A stretch of 64,000 nucleotides of DNA from contig NZ_LQPP01000015.1 in NCBI RefSeq assembly GCF_002102345.1, positions 279,418 through 343,417 of the forward strand, given 5' to 3'. The translations under genes and the position numbers were made by a program. This document shows, piece after piece, positions 8,663-23,792 of the stretch. This DNA comes from Mycolicibacterium peregrinum (GTDB lineage: Bacteria > Actinomycetota > Actinomycetes > Mycobacteriales > Mycobacteriaceae). Under the pieces are notes generated by a model. It was not told where the DNA came from. It made no database searches and saw only the letters and a program-made list of their open reading frames with translations. The stretch's first letter is position 1; every line of letters begins with the position of its first letter.

Positions 8663-9279
8663 CACGGGTGGCGCAGGCGCTGTTCGTCGTCGCGGCGTTG
8701 CTGCTGTGGGTCGCCTCGCGGATGACCTGGGTGTCGGTGACGTCGTTCGACGGGCTCGGCCAGCCCAAGACCACGACGTTGACAGGCGCAGCCTGGTCGA
8801 CGGCGTTGATCCCGCTGGCATTGCTGGTGCTGGCGGCCGCGGTCGCGGCGCTGGCCGTGCACGGCTGGGCACTGCGGCTGCTGGCCCTGCTGATCGCCGC
8901 CGCCAGCGCCGGGATGGGGTACCTGGGGATCAGCCTGTGGGTGATCAAGGATGTGGCGCAGCGGGCCGCTGACCTGGCAGTCGTACCCGTCTCCCAGTTG
9001 ACCGCCGCCGGGGGCGGAACCAGTCGTTCCTATGGTGGCGCGGTACTGACGCTGGTGGCAGCGGGATGTGCGCTGGTCGGCGCGGTGCTGCTGATGCGGT
9101 CGGCCAACAGTGCGAAGCGTGGCACTGCGACCCGCTACGCCGCACCTGCAGCGCGGCGGGAGGCAGCCAGGGGCGACAGCGGTGATGAACCGATGTCGGA
9201 GCGAATGTTGTGGGATGCGCTGGACGAAGGTCACGATCCGACCGGTGACGGCAGTGATCCGGACAGTAAGGGCCGGTGA
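8659..9279 (+). CDS. Trp operon-associated membrane protein (Trp_oprn_chp family)
   Basis: A 206-residue membrane protein placed between trpE and trpC, as in all mycobacterial trp operons (Rv1610-like). Four hydrophobic segments are visible at about residues 5-22, 47-65, 69-97 and 125-145, followed by a charged cytoplasmic tail. It starts inside the trpE stop (ATGA), so it is translationally coupled. Its function is unknown; the conserved position suggests a link with tryptophan metabolism or transport. Confidence 0.88.
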   Translation: MTRVAQALFVVAALLLWVASRMTWVSVTSFDGLGQPKTTTLTGAAWSTALIPLALLVLAAAVAALAVHGWALRLLALLIAAASAGMGYLGISLWVIKDVAQRAADLAVVPVSQLTAAGGGTSRSYGGAVLTLVAAGCALVGAVLLMRSANSAKRGTATRYAAPAARREAARGDSGDEPMSERMLWDALDEGHDPTGDGSDPDSKGR

Positions 9280-9362
9280 ATGGTGAAGGTGTGGCGACGG
9301 CTACCCTTCCAGGGAGGGCAACCGGGACCGGCCCGGAGGCACCAGAAAGGAACCGACGGGCG

Positions 9363-10181
9363 ATGAGTTCGGCCACAGTGCTCGACTCCATTATCGAGGG
9401 AGTCCGCGCCGACGTTGCCGCCCGCGAGGCCGTTATCAGCTTGGCTGATATCAAGGCGCGGGCCCAGGAAGCACCGGCGCCACTGAACGTGATGGCCGCC
9501 TTGCGGGAACCGGGTATTGCCGTGATCGCCGAGGTGAAGCGTGCGAGCCCGTCCCGAGGTGAGTTAGCCAATATCGCCGACCCCGCGCAGTTGGCGCAGG
9601 CCTACGAGGCCGGCGGCGCCCGGGTGATCAGCGTGCTCACCGAGCAGCGCAGGTTCAACGGCTCACTCGACGATCTGGACGCGGTGCGGGCGGCAGTGTC
9701 AATTCCGGTGCTGCGCAAGGACTTTATCGTCAAGCCGTACCAAATCCATGAGGCTCGGGCGCACGGCGCCGACCTGTTGCTGCTCATCGTCGCGGCCCTG
9801 GAGCAGTCGGTGCTGGAATCGCTGCTGGAGCGTACGGAATCCCTCGGGATGACCGCGCTCGTCGAGGTGCACACCGAAGAGGAAGCCGACCGGGCGTTGC
9901 AGGCCGGGGCCAAGCTGATCGGTGTCAACGCCCGCGATCTCAAGACGCTGGAAGTCGACCGTGACTGCTTCGCCCGGATCGCGCCGGGGCTGCCCTCCGA
10001 TGTCATCCGCGTCGCGGAGTCCGGGGTCCGTGGAACCGCTGACCTCCTGGCGTACGCCGGCGCGGGTGCCGATGCCGTGCTGGTCGGTGAAGGTCTGGTG
10101 ACCAGCGGGGATCCCCGCAGTGCGGTCGCCGATCTGGTCACCGCCGGTACGCACCCGTCCTGCCCGAAACCGGCTCGCTGA
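9363..10181 (+). CDS. trpC: Indole-3-glycerol phosphate synthase TrpC
   Basis: A 272-residue single-function TIM barrel that decarboxylates and closes carboxyphenylaminodeoxyribulose phosphate to indole-3-glycerol phosphate. [10 protein letters not shown] carries the catalytic lysine region; [29 protein letters not shown] and VAESGVRG are the other conserved strands. ATG 9363 is chosen by homology and a purine-rich AGAAAGGAA upstream. An 83-bp gap separates it from the membrane protein gene; I see no other gene in that gap. Confidence 0.96.
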   Translation: MSSATVLDSIIEGVRADVAAREAVISLADIKARAQEAPAPLNVMAALREPGIAVIAEVKRASPSRGELANIADPAQLAQAYEAGGARVISVLTEQRRFNGSLDDLDAVRAAVSIPVLRKDFIVKPYQIHEARAHGADLLLLIVAALEQSVLESLLERTESLGMTALVEVHTEEEADRALQAGAKLIGVNARDLKTLEVDRDCFARIAPGLPSDVIRVAESGVRGTADLLAYAGAGADAVLVGEGLVTSGDPRSAVADLVTAGTHPSCPKPAR

Positions 10182-10218
10182 ACCAGTCAATGAGCCGCTT
10201 GTACGAAAAGACACTTTG

Positions 10219-11484
10219 ATGGCGGATCTCGCGGGGCCTGAATTGCCCCGTACCAGCGCAGGCGTTGCCGAACCCACCGTTCACGATCCCGACGCGTTGG
10301 GACATTTCGGTTCCTACGGCGGCCGGTTGGTTCCCGAGGCCCTGATGGCGGTGATCGAAGAGGTCACTGCGGCCTACGAGAAGTCTCGCGGCGACCAAGC
10401 CTTTCTCGACGAACTCGACCGGCTGCAGCGTCATTACAGCGGTCGGCCGTCACCGCTGTACGAGGCGACCCGACTGTCCGAAGATGCCGGTGGCGCACGT
10501 ATCTTCCTCAAACGAGAAGACCTGAACCACACCGGTTCTCACAAGATCAACAACGTTCTGGGCCAGGCACTGCTGGCGCGGCAGATGGGCAAGACACGGG
10601 TCATCGCCGAGACCGGAGCCGGCCAGCACGGCGTGGCCACCGCCACCGCGTGTGCCCTGCTCGGACTGGAATGCATCATCTACATGGGCGCGGTGGACAC
10701 CGCCCGCCAGGCCCTCAACGTGGCGCGGATGCGGTTGCTCGGAGCCACCGTCGTCTCGGTCGAGGCCGGGTCGAAGACACTGAAGGACGCGATCAACGAG
10801 GCGTTCCGAGACTGGGTCACCAACGCCGACGACACCTACTACTGCTTCGGGACGGCGGCAGGCCCGCATCCGTTCCCGCTGATGGTGCGGGATTTCCAGC
10901 GGATCATCGGCATGGAGGCCAGAGCGCAGATCCTCGATCAGGCCGGCCGGTTGCCCGACGCGGTCACCGCATGCGTCGGCGGCGGCTCGAACGCCATCGG
11001 TGTGTTCCACGCCTTCATCGATGACCCTGCGGTGCGGTTGGTCGGTTTCGAGGCCGCGGGCGACGGTGTCGAGACGGGTCGGCACGCCGCTACATTCACC
11101 GGTGGCACTCCCGGTGCGTTCCAAGGATCGTTCTCCTACCTGTTGCAGGACGAGGACGGCCAGACGATCGAATCGCACTCCATCTCGGCCGGTTTGGACT
11201 ACCCGGGCGTCGGGCCCGAGCATGCATTCCTCAAAGACATCGGTCGCGCCGAGTACCGGCCCGTGACCGATACCGAGGCGATGGACGCGTTCTCGTTGTT
11301 GTGCCGCCGCGAGGGCATCATCCCGGCGATCGAGTCGGCGCATGCGGTGGCCGGTGCGCTCAAGTTGGGCCCCGAACTGGGCAGCGGAGCGATCATCGTG
11401 GTGAACTTGTCCGGGCGTGGCGACAAGGACGTCGAGACCGCCGCCAAGTGGTTCGGACTGCTCGATGAGGGGAGCGCGGGATGA
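10219..11484 (+). CDS. trpB: Tryptophan synthase beta chain TrpB
   Basis: A 421-residue PLP enzyme that joins indole with serine. The PLP lysine lies in HTGSHKINN, and the phosphate-binding glycine loop is [25 protein letters not shown] and [12 protein letters not shown] are also intact. ATG 10219 is preferred over an upstream in-frame GTG because homologues start close to [11 protein letters not shown]. The stop overlaps trpA by 4 bp (ATGA), consistent with stoichiometric synthesis of the alpha2-beta2 complex. Confidence 0.97.
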   Translation: MADLAGPELPRTSAGVAEPTVHDPDALGHFGSYGGRLVPEALMAVIEEVTAAYEKSRGDQAFLDELDRLQRHYSGRPSPLYEATRLSEDAGGARIFLKREDLNHTGSHKINNVLGQALLARQMGKTRVIAETGAGQHGVATATACALLGLECIIYMGAVDTARQALNVARMRLLGATVVSVEAGSKTLKDAINEAFRDWVTNADDTYYCFGTAAGPHPFPLMVRDFQRIIGMEARAQILDQAGRLPDAVTACVGGGSNAIGVFHAFIDDPAVRLVGFEAAGDGVETGRHAATFTGGTPGAFQGSFSYLLQDEDGQTIESHSISAGLDYPGVGPEHAFLKDIGRAEYRPVTDTEAMDAFSLLCRREGIIPAIESAHAVAGALKLGPELGSGAIIVVNLSGRGDKDVETAAKWFGLLDEGSAG

Positions 11485-12269
11485 GCCGGCTGGCGGAGTT
11501 GTTCGACGGCTGCCGCGCCGAGGGTCGTGCCGCGCTGATCGGTTACCTGCCGACGGGGTTCCCGGATGTTCAGACGTCGATCGCGGCGATGACGGCGATG
11601 GTCGAATCCGGTTGTGATCTCGTGGAAGTCGGCGTTCCGTACTCGGATCCCGGGATGGACGGGCCGACGATCGCGGCCGCCACCGAGGCGGCGCTGGCCG
11701 GCGGGGTTCGGGTGCGCGACACCCTCGCCGCGGTCGAGGCGATCAGCAACGCCGGCGGCCGCGCAGTGGTGATGACATACTGGAACCCGGTGTTGCGCAA
11801 GGGTGTTGACACGTTTGCCCGCGACCTGGCGTCGGCCGGTGGGTACGGGTTGATCACCCCGGACCTGATCCCCGAGGAAGCCGTCGATTGGATCGCGGCA
11901 TCGGAGGAACACAATCTGGACCGGATCTTCCTGGTCGCCCCGTCGTCTACGCCGGAGCGGCTAGCAGCGACGGTGAACGCTTCACGAGGCTTCGTCTACG
12001 CCGCATCGACCATGGGCGTAACCGGAGCCCGCGACGTGGTCTCGAACGCAGCGCCGGAGTTGGTGCGTCGCGTCAAGGAAGTCTCCGACATCCCTGTCGG
12101 AGTGGGGTTGGGTGTGCGCTCGGGAGCGCAGGCGGCCGAGATCGGCGCCTACGCCGACGGCGTCATCGTCGGGTCGGCACTGGTGTCCGCCCTGGGGGAG
12201 GGACTGGACGCACTCCGGCGCCTCACCGAAGAACTGGCCAACGGCGTTAGGCAGAGGATTTCAGCTTGA
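11481..12269 (+). CDS. trpA: Tryptophan synthase alpha chain TrpA
   Basis: A 262-residue TIM barrel that cleaves indole-3-glycerol phosphate and passes indole through the channel to TrpB. The catalytic glutamate and aspartate lie in [19 protein letters not shown]; the phosphate-binding [12 protein letters not shown] and GVIVGSALV are present. It is coupled to trpB upstream (ATGA) and to lgt downstream (TTGA overlap), so lgt is part of the same transcript. Confidence 0.97.
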   Translation: MSRLAELFDGCRAEGRAALIGYLPTGFPDVQTSIAAMTAMVESGCDLVEVGVPYSDPGMDGPTIAAATEAALAGGVRVRDTLAAVEAISNAGGRAVVMTYWNPVLRKGVDTFARDLASAGGYGLITPDLIPEEAVDWIAASEEHNLDRIFLVAPSSTPERLAATVNASRGFVYAASTMGVTGARDVVSNAAPELVRRVKEVSDIPVGVGLGVRSGAQAAEIGAYADGVIVGSALVSALGEGLDALRRLTEELANGVRQRISA

Positions 12270-14446
12270 CCACTACCGTGCTCGCGTACTTGCCCAGCCC
12301 GTCACAGGGCGTCTGGCATTTGGGCCCGGTGCCGATACGCGCGTACGCGCTGTGCATCATCATCGGCATCATCGCAGCGCTGGTGATCGGTGACCGGCGC
12401 TGGCAGGCGAGGGGCGGACAAGCCGGCGTCATATACGACATCGCCTTGTGGGCAGTGCCGTTTGGGCTTGTCGGTGGCCGGCTCTACCACGTCATGACGG
12501 ACTGGCCCACGTATTTCGGGCCCACCGGCAAGGGCCTTGGTGCGGCATTCCAGGTTTGGCAGGGCGGTCTGGGAATCTGGGGCGCCGTCGCACTTGGCGG
12601 TGTGGGAGCGTGGATCGGTTGCCGGGCACACGGGATACCGCTGCCGGCCTTCGGGGACGCGATCGCGCCCGGGATCATCTTGGCCCAGGCCATCGGGCGG
12701 CTGGGAAACTACTTCAACCAGGAGCTGTACGGCGGGGACACCACCTTGCCGTGGGGCCTGGAGATCTACAAGCGGCTGAATGCGGCCGGCGTGGCCGACG
12801 ATCTCAATGGGGTGTCCACCGGCGAGGTCATCAAGGTCGTGCATCCGACCTTCCTCTACGAATTACTGTGGAACCTGCTGATTTTCGCGCTGCTGATCTG
12901 GGCGGACCGGAAGTTCAAGCTCGGTCATGGCCGCCTGTTCGCGCTGTATGTCGCCGGCTACTGTGCGGGCCGTTTCCTGGTCGAGTTGATGCGTAGCGAC
13001 CCGGCGACCGAATTCGCCGGTATCCGCATCAACACCTTCACCTCGACGTTCGTGTTCATCGGAGCGGTCGTCTACATCATGTTGGCGACCAAGGGTCGGG
13101 AAGACCCGGCGACGCTGGTCGGTAAGCGTGATGACGAAGAGGACGAAGCCGCGGTCGACGAACTCGGCAAGGAGTTGGTTGCCGCAGCGGCGGGTACCGG
13201 TGTCGTGGCGGCCGCAGCTGTAGCGGGTCAGGACGACGACGAAGATGCCGACCACATGCATCCGGACGAGGTCGGTGCGAGTGAGGACGACGGCGCCGAA
13301 GCTGCCGCGGCCATCGAACTGAAGGGGATCGCGGCCGAGCCTGACGAAGACGCCGACGCTCTCGACGACGAGGCTGAAGACTCCGAAGCTGAAGCCGAGC
13401 CGGACGTCGAAGAAGAGTCTGCCGACGAGGTCGCTGTCGCCGGTGAGTCCACTGATGTCGAAGGCGAAGCCGAAGAAGCCGAAGCTGAGTCGGACGCCGA
13501 GGAAGCAGCTGCCGGCGAGGACGCTGATGACGAGCCCACTGGTGCTGAGGTCGAGGAGCAGGTCGCCGATCAGGATGCGGTAGCCGAGCCGGACGTCGAA
13601 GAAGAGTCTGCCGACGAGGTCGCTGTCGTCGGTGAGTCCACCGATGTCGAAGGCGAAGCCGAAGAAGCCGAAGCTGAGTCGGACGCCGAGGATTCAGCTG
13701 CCGGTGAGGACGCTGATGACGAGCCCACTGGTGCTGAGGTCGAGGAGCAGGTCGCCGATCAGGATGCGGTAGCCGAGCCGGACGTCGAAGAAGCTGCGGA
13801 CGATGTCAGCGCGGCGGGCGAGCCCTCCGATGACGAAGGCGAGGCTGAAGAAGCCGAAGCTGAGTCGGACGCCGAGGACGAGGTCTCTGGCGACGATGAG
13901 TCCACTGACGACGACGGCGAGCCGGAACTCGAATCGGAGGTAGCCGCCGAGGAGTCGGCTGCTGACGAGACTGCCGACGCGGTCGCTGGCGACGACGAAT
14001 CCACTGATGTCGAAGGCGAGGCTGAAGAACCCGAAGCCGAGTCCGACGTCGACGAAGCTGACGAAGTCGCTGTCGCCGGTGAGTCCACTGATGTAGCCGA
14101 CGAGTCGGAACTCGAATCTGAGGAAGGTGCCGAGGAGCTGGCTGCTGACGAGGCCGCGGACGGTACCGACGGCGAAGACGCCGACGACGCCCTTCCGGAT
14201 GACAGTGGTGAGTCTGAGACGTCGGTGGATGACGTCGAGGTCGAGGTCGAAGACGGCACCGCGGACACAGCCGACGAGCCCAATACCGACGAAGAGGCTT
14301 CCGAGACGCCCGAAACGGACGATGGCGATGAGGACGTCTCGGGCGAAACCGGCCCCGAATCACCCGCTGCTGTCGAGCCGTCGGAGCCTTCCGAGGCAGC
14401 CAAGCAGGGCGGTCGGGTGCGTCGCTGGTTCCGCCGCAACCGGTAA
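12266..14446 (+). CDS. lgt: Prolipoprotein diacylglyceryl transferase Lgt with a giant acidic repeat tail
   Basis: Residues 1 to about 275 are the multi-pass membrane enzyme that transfers diacylglycerol to the lipobox cysteine of prolipoproteins. The Lgt signature GRLGNYFNQELYGG is intact, with HPTFLYELLWN and GRFLVELMR. The start is TTG 12266, overlapping the trpA stop (TTGA); a GTG at 12278 is an alternative. The remaining 450 residues are a hydrophilic Glu/Asp/Ala tail with near-identical 63-residue repeats and a basic last segment (RVRRWFRRNR). Mycobacterial Lgt enzymes often have an acidic extension (M. tuberculosis Lgt is about 468 residues), but at 726 residues this one is much longer. 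Activity should rest on the N-terminal part. Confidence 0.94.
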   Translation: MTTTVLAYLPSPSQGVWHLGPVPIRAYALCIIIGIIAALVIGDRRWQARGGQAGVIYDIALWAVPFGLVGGRLYHVMTDWPTYFGPTGKGLGAAFQVWQGGLGIWGAVALGGVGAWIGCRAHGIPLPAFGDAIAPGIILAQAIGRLGNYFNQELYGGDTTLPWGLEIYKRLNAAGVADDLNGVSTGEVIKVVHPTFLYELLWNLLIFALLIWADRKFKLGHGRLFALYVAGYCAGRFLVELMRSDPATEFAGIRINTFTSTFVFIGAVVYIMLATKGREDPATLVGKRDDEEDEAAVDELGKELVAAAAGTGVVAAAAVAGQDDDEDADHMHPDEVGASEDDGAEAAAAIELKGIAAEPDEDADALDDEAEDSEAEAEPDVEEESADEVAVAGESTDVEGEAEEAEAESDAEEAAAGEDADDEPTGAEVEEQVADQDAVAEPDVEEESADEVAVVGESTDVEGEAEEAEAESDAEDSAAGEDADDEPTGAEVEEQVADQDAVAEPDVEEAADDVSAAGEPSDDEGEAEEAEAESDAEDEVSGDDESTDDDGEPELESEVAAEESAADETADAVAGDDESTDVEGEAEEPEAESDVDEADEVAVAGESTDVADESELESEEGAEELAADEAADGTDGEDADDALPDDSGESETSVDDVEVEVEDGTADTADEPNTDEEASETPETDDGDEDVSGETGPESPAAVEPSEPSEAAKQGGRVRRWFRRNR
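13394..13840 (+). repeat. 63-codon tandem repeats within the lgt tail
   Basis: Copies start at 13394, 13583 and 13772, an exact period of 189 bp, all opening with GCCGAGCCGGACGTCGAAGA. Copies 1 and 2 are almost identical at DNA level; copy 3 diverges after about 30 bp. Shorter degenerate units built on ESTDVEGEAEE continue to about 14,130. DNA-level identity suggests recent expansion by slippage or recombination, so length probably varies between strains. Confidence 0.9.
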
Positions 14447-14472
14447 CGATCGGGCTCTGGCATCCTGGCTGT

Positions 14473-14871
14473 ATGACTGATCCGTCGCAGTCCGGAGGCT
14501 CCTCGGAAATCCCGTCGTCGGCCGGCTTTCCGCCGCCCGCGGGGTATCCGCCACCGCCACCGGGCTATCCGCCCTATCCGCCGGCGTTCGTGGATCCGAG
14601 CGCGCCCTTCGGCCGTCATCCGGTCACCGGCGAACCGCTCTCCGACAAGTCGAAGGTTGTGGCCGGGCTGCTGCAGTTGGTCGGGCTGTTCGGCTTTGTC
14701 GGTCTCGGGCGCATCTACCTGGGCCAAACCGGATTGGGCATCGCCCAGTTGATCGTGGGCTTGGCCACCTGCACCATCGGCGCCATCATCTGGGGGCTCG
14801 TCGACGCGATCTTGATCTTCACCGACAAGGTTCGCGACCCGTACGGGCGTCCACTGCGCGATGGAACCTAG
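14473..14871 (+). CDS. TM2-domain membrane protein
   Basis: A 132-residue protein. The first 45 residues are Pro/Gly/Tyr-rich (PPPAGYPPPPPGYPPYPP). A TM2 domain follows: two hydrophobic helices with GRIYLGQTGLGIAQLIVG and an internal acidic turn (WGLVDAILIF). TM2 proteins are small membrane proteins of unknown molecular function, common next to proline-rich N-termini in actinobacteria. The 3' end overlaps the next gene by 11 bp, so the two are probably expressed together. Confidence 0.85.
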   Translation: MTDPSQSGGSSEIPSSAGFPPPAGYPPPPPGYPPYPPAFVDPSAPFGRHPVTGEPLSDKSKVVAGLLQLVGLFGFVGLGRIYLGQTGLGIAQLIVGLATCTIGAIIWGLVDAILIFTDKVRDPYGRPLRDGT

Positions 14872-15274
14872 CGGCCTCACCTCCACGACGGCCGGGCGAT
14901 ATTCGCTGCTGGCGGCGGGATTGCTCGGGGGTGGCGCGTTGACCTATACCGGTGTGGCGGATCCACACCGTCCCGGGTTTGTGTTTCCTGGCTGCCCGTT
15001 CAAGGCCCTGACCGGACTGAACTGTCCGGCCTGTGGCGGGCTGCGGATGACCCATGATCTGCTGCACGGCGACGTGGCTGCGGCGGTTGTGGACAACGTA
15101 TTCGCCTTGGTCGGTCTGCCTGCGCTGATGGTATGGATGTTGGTGCGGTGGCGGTTGGGCAAGGCGCTGTTTCCGATACCCGCGGTGGTGACGATCGTGG
15201 TCGCGTTGGTGCTGTGGACGGTGGTGCGCAACCTGCCGGGCTTCCCGCTGGTCCCGACGTTAAGCACTCAGTAG
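14861..15274 (+). CDS. DUF2752-family membrane protein
   Basis: A 137-residue membrane protein with the DUF2752 hallmark CPACGGLRMTHDLLHGD and three hydrophobic segments (about residues 14-30, 70-88 and 105-125). The Cys-Pro-x-Cys-Gly-Gly motif could bind metal or be redox active, but the family function is unknown. ATG 14861 overlaps the preceding TM2-protein gene, indicating coupling. It ends 85 bp before gltB. Confidence 0.85.
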   Translation: MEPSGLTSTTAGRYSLLAAGLLGGGALTYTGVADPHRPGFVFPGCPFKALTGLNCPACGGLRMTHDLLHGDVAAAVVDNVFALVGLPALMVWMLVRWRLGKALFPIPAVVTIVVALVLWTVVRNLPGFPLVPTLSTQ

Positions 15275-15359
15275 TAGCCCACCTGCGCTGATACACTGAA
15301 AATTCGGGCCGGTGCAGTCCCGGGACCAGGATGTTCCGGACTTGCGGAGGTGCGATCAA

Positions 15360-19920
<4,561 letters not shown>

Positions 19921-19928
<8 letters not shown>

Positions 19929-21423
19929 TCCGACCGGATTTCTTCGTGTCCCCAAAATCGAGGCGGCCAAGCGCCCCGTCGAGGAGCGGGTGGGGGACTG
20001 GCGCGAGGTGTACGAGCGCGAGGATCCCAACGAGCGCGCCGGCGAGGTGTCGCAGCAGGCGCGGCGCTGCATGGATTGCGGGATCCCGTTCTGTCATTCC
20101 GGCAAGGCGGGCTGCCCGCTGGGCAACCTGATCCCGGAATGGAACGACCTGGTGCGGCGGGGACGTTGGGATGCGGCCAGTGATCGCCTGCACGCCACCA
20201 ACAACTTTCCGGAGTTCACCGGACGGCTGTGCCCAGCGCCATGTGAGGCAGCCTGCGTGCTCTCGATCTCGGAGGAGCAGACCGGCGGCAGTGTGACGAT
20301 CAAGCGGATCGAGCAGACGATCGCCGACCACGCCTGGATGAATGGCACGGTCGAACCCCAGCCCGCTGCGATCTCCACCGGCAAGAGCGTGGCCGTCGTC
20401 GGTTCGGGTCCGGCAGGTTTGGCTGCGGCACAACAGCTCACGCGCGCCGGCCACGAGGTGACGGTGTACGAGCGTGACAACCGGGTGGGTGGATTGCTGC
20501 GCTACGGGATCCCCGAGTACAAGCTCGAGAAGTCGGTGCTGAATCAGCGTCTGGCCCAGATGCGGGCCGAGGGCACGCGATTCGTCACCGAGTGCGAAGT
20601 GGGCGTCGATCTGACCGTCGAGCAGCTCCGTCAGCGTCACCAGGCGGTGGTGCTGGCGGTCGGCGCGCTCCGGGGGCGAGACAACGACGTGCCCGGACGG
20701 GAGCTCGACGGCGTGCACCTGGCGATGGAGCATCTGGTGCCGGCCAACCGCGAGTGTGAAGGCGACTCGTCGTCGCCGATCTCGGCGGCGGGCAAGCACG
20801 TGGTGATCATCGGTGGCGGTGACACCGGCGCCGACTGCCTGGGCACCGCGCACCGTCAGGGTGCGGCGTCGGTGACGCAGCTTGACTACAACGCCGAGCC
20901 GCCCGAGACCCGCAACGACGAGCTCTCTCCCTGGCCGACGTGGCCGTTGGTGCTGCGGACCTCCCCGGCGCACGCCGAAGGGGGCGCGCGCCGGTTCGAA
21001 GTAGCGGTACAACGGTTTCTAGGCGACGAGAACGGTCATGTGCGGGCCGTCGAGATCGCCGAGGTTCAGGTGACCCGCGACGCCGAAGGACGCCGCGAGA
21101 TCACGCCGGTCGGCGAGTCGTTGCAGATTCCCTGCGACCTGGCGCTGTTGGCGATCGGGTTCGAAGGCGTCGAGCACATGGCGCTGCTCGACGGGCTGCA
21201 CCTGAAACTGACCCGGCGCGGCACCGTGTCGTGCGGTTCGGACTGGCAGACCGACGCGCCCGGGGTGTTCGTATGCGGTGATGCCCACCGGGGCGCCTCG
21301 CTGGTGGTGTGGGCCATCGCGGAGGGCCGCAGCGCAGCGCACGCGGTGGACGCCTACCTGATGGGTGAGTCGGATCTGCCGTCGCCGGTGAGGCCAGGGA
21401 CGCTCCCACTAAGCGTTGTCTGA
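19921..21423 (+). CDS. gltD: Glutamate synthase small subunit GltD
   Basis: A 500-residue flavoprotein that feeds electrons from NADPH to GltB. It has the two N-terminal cysteine clusters for 4Fe-4S centres ([20 protein letters not shown] and CPAPCEAAC). The FAD-binding [24 protein letters not shown] and the NADPH-binding [13 protein letters not shown] are also clear. GTG 19921 overlaps the gltB stop by 8 bp, in keeping with assembly of a complex. Confidence 0.96.
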
Positions 21424-21447
21424 ATCGATCAACTAGACTGACGTGAC

Positions 21448-22866
21448 GTGAGCAGACGCGGAAAGATCGTTTGTACGCTTGGCCCGGCTACCAGCACCGA
21501 TGAGACGGTACGGGCCCTGGTCGAGGCCGGGATGGATGTCGCTCGGCTGAACTTCAGCCACGGTGACTACACCGACCACGAGGCCGCCTATAAGCGGGTC
21601 CGGGCGGCATCGGATGCCACGGGCCGTGCAGTGGGTGTGCTGGCTGACCTTCAGGGCCCCAAGATCAGATTGGGCCGGTTCACGGACGGTCCGACCTACT
21701 GGGCGAACGGCGAATCGGTGCGGATCACCGTCGACGACTGCGAGGGCACGCACGACCGGGTGTCGACCACCTACAAGCGGTTGGCCGAGGACGCCCGGCC
21801 GGGGGATCGGGTCCTCGTCGACGACGGCAACGTCGGCCTGGTGGTCGACCAGATCGACGGCAACGACGTGATCTGCACGGTCACCGAGGGCGGCCCGGTC
21901 AGCAACAACAAGGGCATGTCGCTGCCCGGGATGAACGTGACGGCACCGGCGCTGTCCGAAAAGGACATCGAGGATCTCGAGTTCGCGTTGCGCCTGGGCG
22001 TTGATCTCATCGCCCTGTCTTTCGTCCGGTCACCCGCCGACATCGAACTCGTCCACGAGGTGATGGACCGGGTCGGTCGGCGCGTTCCGGTGATCGCGAA
22101 GCTGGAGAAGCCCGAGGCCGTCGAGAATCTCGAGGCCATCGTGCTGGCGTTCGACGCGATCATGGTCGCCCGCGGTGATCTCGGCGTCGAACTGCCGCTG
22201 GAAGAAGTGCCACTGGTCCAGAAGCGCGCCATCCAGATGGCAAGGGAGAACGCCAAACCCGTCATCGTCGCCACCCAGATGCTGGAGTCGATGATCGAAA
22301 GCTCCCGGCCCACTCGCGCGGAGGCCTCCGACGTCGCCAACGCCGTGCTCGACGGCGCGGACGCGGTGATGCTCTCCGGCGAGACCTCTGTCGGCAAGTA
22401 CCCGCTGGAGGCCGTCAAGACGATGGCCCGCATCATCAAGGCGGTCGAGGACAATTCGGTGAGCGTGCCGCCGCTGACCCACACTCCTCGCACCAAGCGC
22501 GGGGTCATCTCCTATGCGGCCCGCGATATCGGAGAGCGACTCGACGCCAAGGCGTTGGTCGCGTTCACCCAGTCCGGTGACACCGTGCGTCGCCTGGCCC
22601 GGCTGCACACCCCGCTTCCGGTGCTGGCGTTCACGGCTCTGCCCGAGGTGCGCAGCCAGCTGGCCCTGACCTGGGGTACCGAGACGTTCATCGTGGCGCA
22701 GATGAAGAGCACGGACGACATGATCCGCCAGGTCGACAAATCGCTGCTGGATCTGGGCCGCTACAAGCGCGGTGAGCTGGTGGTCATCGTCGCGGGTGCT
22801 CCGCCGGGCACAGTAGGCTCCACGAATCTGATCCACGTGCACCGCATCGGGGAGGACGACGTCTAG
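21448..22866 (+). CDS. pyk: Pyruvate kinase
   Basis: A 472-residue glycolytic enzyme converting phosphoenolpyruvate and ADP to pyruvate and ATP. Clear motifs are RGKIVCTLGPAT at the N-terminus, the substrate and metal-binding AKLEKPEAVENL, and the active-site MVARGDLGVELPLEEVPLVQK. The C-terminal domain has FTQSGDTVRRLA. GTG 21448 is the start. TAGACT at 21433-21438 could be a -10 element, which would give a very short leader. Same position as pykA (Rv1617) of M. tuberculosis. Confidence 0.96.
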   Translation: MSRRGKIVCTLGPATSTDETVRALVEAGMDVARLNFSHGDYTDHEAAYKRVRAASDATGRAVGVLADLQGPKIRLGRFTDGPTYWANGESVRITVDDCEGTHDRVSTTYKRLAEDARPGDRVLVDDGNVGLVVDQIDGNDVICTVTEGGPVSNNKGMSLPGMNVTAPALSEKDIEDLEFALRLGVDLIALSFVRSPADIELVHEVMDRVGRRVPVIAKLEKPEAVENLEAIVLAFDAIMVARGDLGVELPLEEVPLVQKRAIQMARENAKPVIVATQMLESMIESSRPTRAEASDVANAVLDGADAVMLSGETSVGKYPLEAVKTMARIIKAVEDNSVSVPPLTHTPRTKRGVISYAARDIGERLDAKALVAFTQSGDTVRRLARLHTPLPVLAFTALPEVRSQLALTWGTETFIVAQMKSTDDMIRQVDKSLLDLGRYKRGELVVIVAGAPPGTVGSTNLIHVHRIGEDDV

Positions 22867-22913
22867 CGGTCCTCAGCCGCAGAGCGCCTGCCAAAGTTCT
22901 CGAAAGGCATTCC

Positions 22914-23786
22914 TTGACACACCCGGATTTCGAGGAGCTGCTGGCTGTTCTCGATCTGAATCGCGTCGACGACAACCTGTTCATCGGCTCGCATCCGAGT
23001 AAGAACCCGGTGCGCACCTTCGGCGGCCAGATGATCGCGCAGGCGTTCGTCGCCGGCGGGCGCACGCTGGAACACAAGCTCGCGCCGAGTGCGCTGAATG
23101 CGCACTTCATCGCCGGTGGCGATCCGGAAAAGGATCTGGAGTTCCACGTGGTGCGGTTGCGCGACGAGCGCCGGTTCGCCAACCGCCGGGTGGATGTCAT
23201 GCAGGACGGGAACCTGCTGACCTCGGTGATGCTGTCTTACATGAACGCCGGCCGGGGGCTCGAGCACAGCGTGCCCGCTCCGGAGGTTCCGCATCCGGAC
23301 ACACTGCCGAAGATCGATGAATTGCTGCGCGGCTATGAGAAGACGGTGCCGTTGTTCGTCGAGGCATTACGCCCGATCGAATGGCGGTACACCAACGATC
23401 CGTCCTGGGTGATGCGGAAAAAGGGCGGCAAGCTCGACCACAACCGGGTGTGGCTGAAGACGGAGGGCACGATGCCCTCCGATCCCGTGCTGCACGGTGC
23501 GGCCCTGGTGTACTCCTCTGATACCACCGTGCTCGATTCGATCATCACCACTCATGGGTTGTCCTGGGGTTTTGACCGGATTTTCGCGGTGACGATGAAC
23601 CATTCCGTGTGGTTTCACCGGCCCGTCAAGTTCGACGAGTGGGTGCTGTACTCGACCACGTCGCCGGTAGCGGCCGAATCCCGCGGGCTGGGCACCGGTC
23701 ACTTTTTCGACGCCGCGGGCCATCTGGTCGCGACGGTGGTCCAGGAGGGAATCGTCAAGTACTTCCCGGGTGCCGCGACGACCTGA
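22914..23786 (+). CDS. tesB: Acyl-CoA thioesterase II (TesB family)
   Basis: A 290-residue double hot-dog protein that hydrolyses acyl-CoA to free fatty acid and CoA. NPVRTFGGQMIAQAFVAGGRT is the conserved first hot-dog core. The C-terminal part has LVYSSDTTVLDS and the conserved HSVWFHRPVKFDEWVLY. The start is TTG 22914, preceded by GAAAGG. It occupies the place of tesB1 (Rv1618) beside pyk. It is convergent with the next, minus-strand gene. Confidence 0.92.
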   Translation: MTHPDFEELLAVLDLNRVDDNLFIGSHPSKNPVRTFGGQMIAQAFVAGGRTLEHKLAPSALNAHFIAGGDPEKDLEFHVVRLRDERRFANRRVDVMQDGNLLTSVMLSYMNAGRGLEHSVPAPEVPHPDTLPKIDELLRGYEKTVPLFVEALRPIEWRYTNDPSWVMRKKGGKLDHNRVWLKTEGTMPSDPVLHGAALVYSSDTTVLDSIITTHGLSWGFDRIFAVTMNHSVWFHRPVKFDEWVLYSTTSPVAAESRGLGTGHFFDAAGHLVATVVQEGIVKYFPGAATT

Positions 23787-23792
23787 GTCGGT

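Noticed and set aside
13394..14130. Regular repeats as a possible CRISPR array
   Set aside because: The repeats are 189 bp, in frame, without unique spacers, and lie inside the acidic tail of lgt.
13759..14886. Ser-rich 375-codon minus-strand frame
   Set aside because: It is the complement of the Glu/Asp/Ala repeat tail of lgt; Ser-rich sequence is the expected antisense reading of GAx codons.
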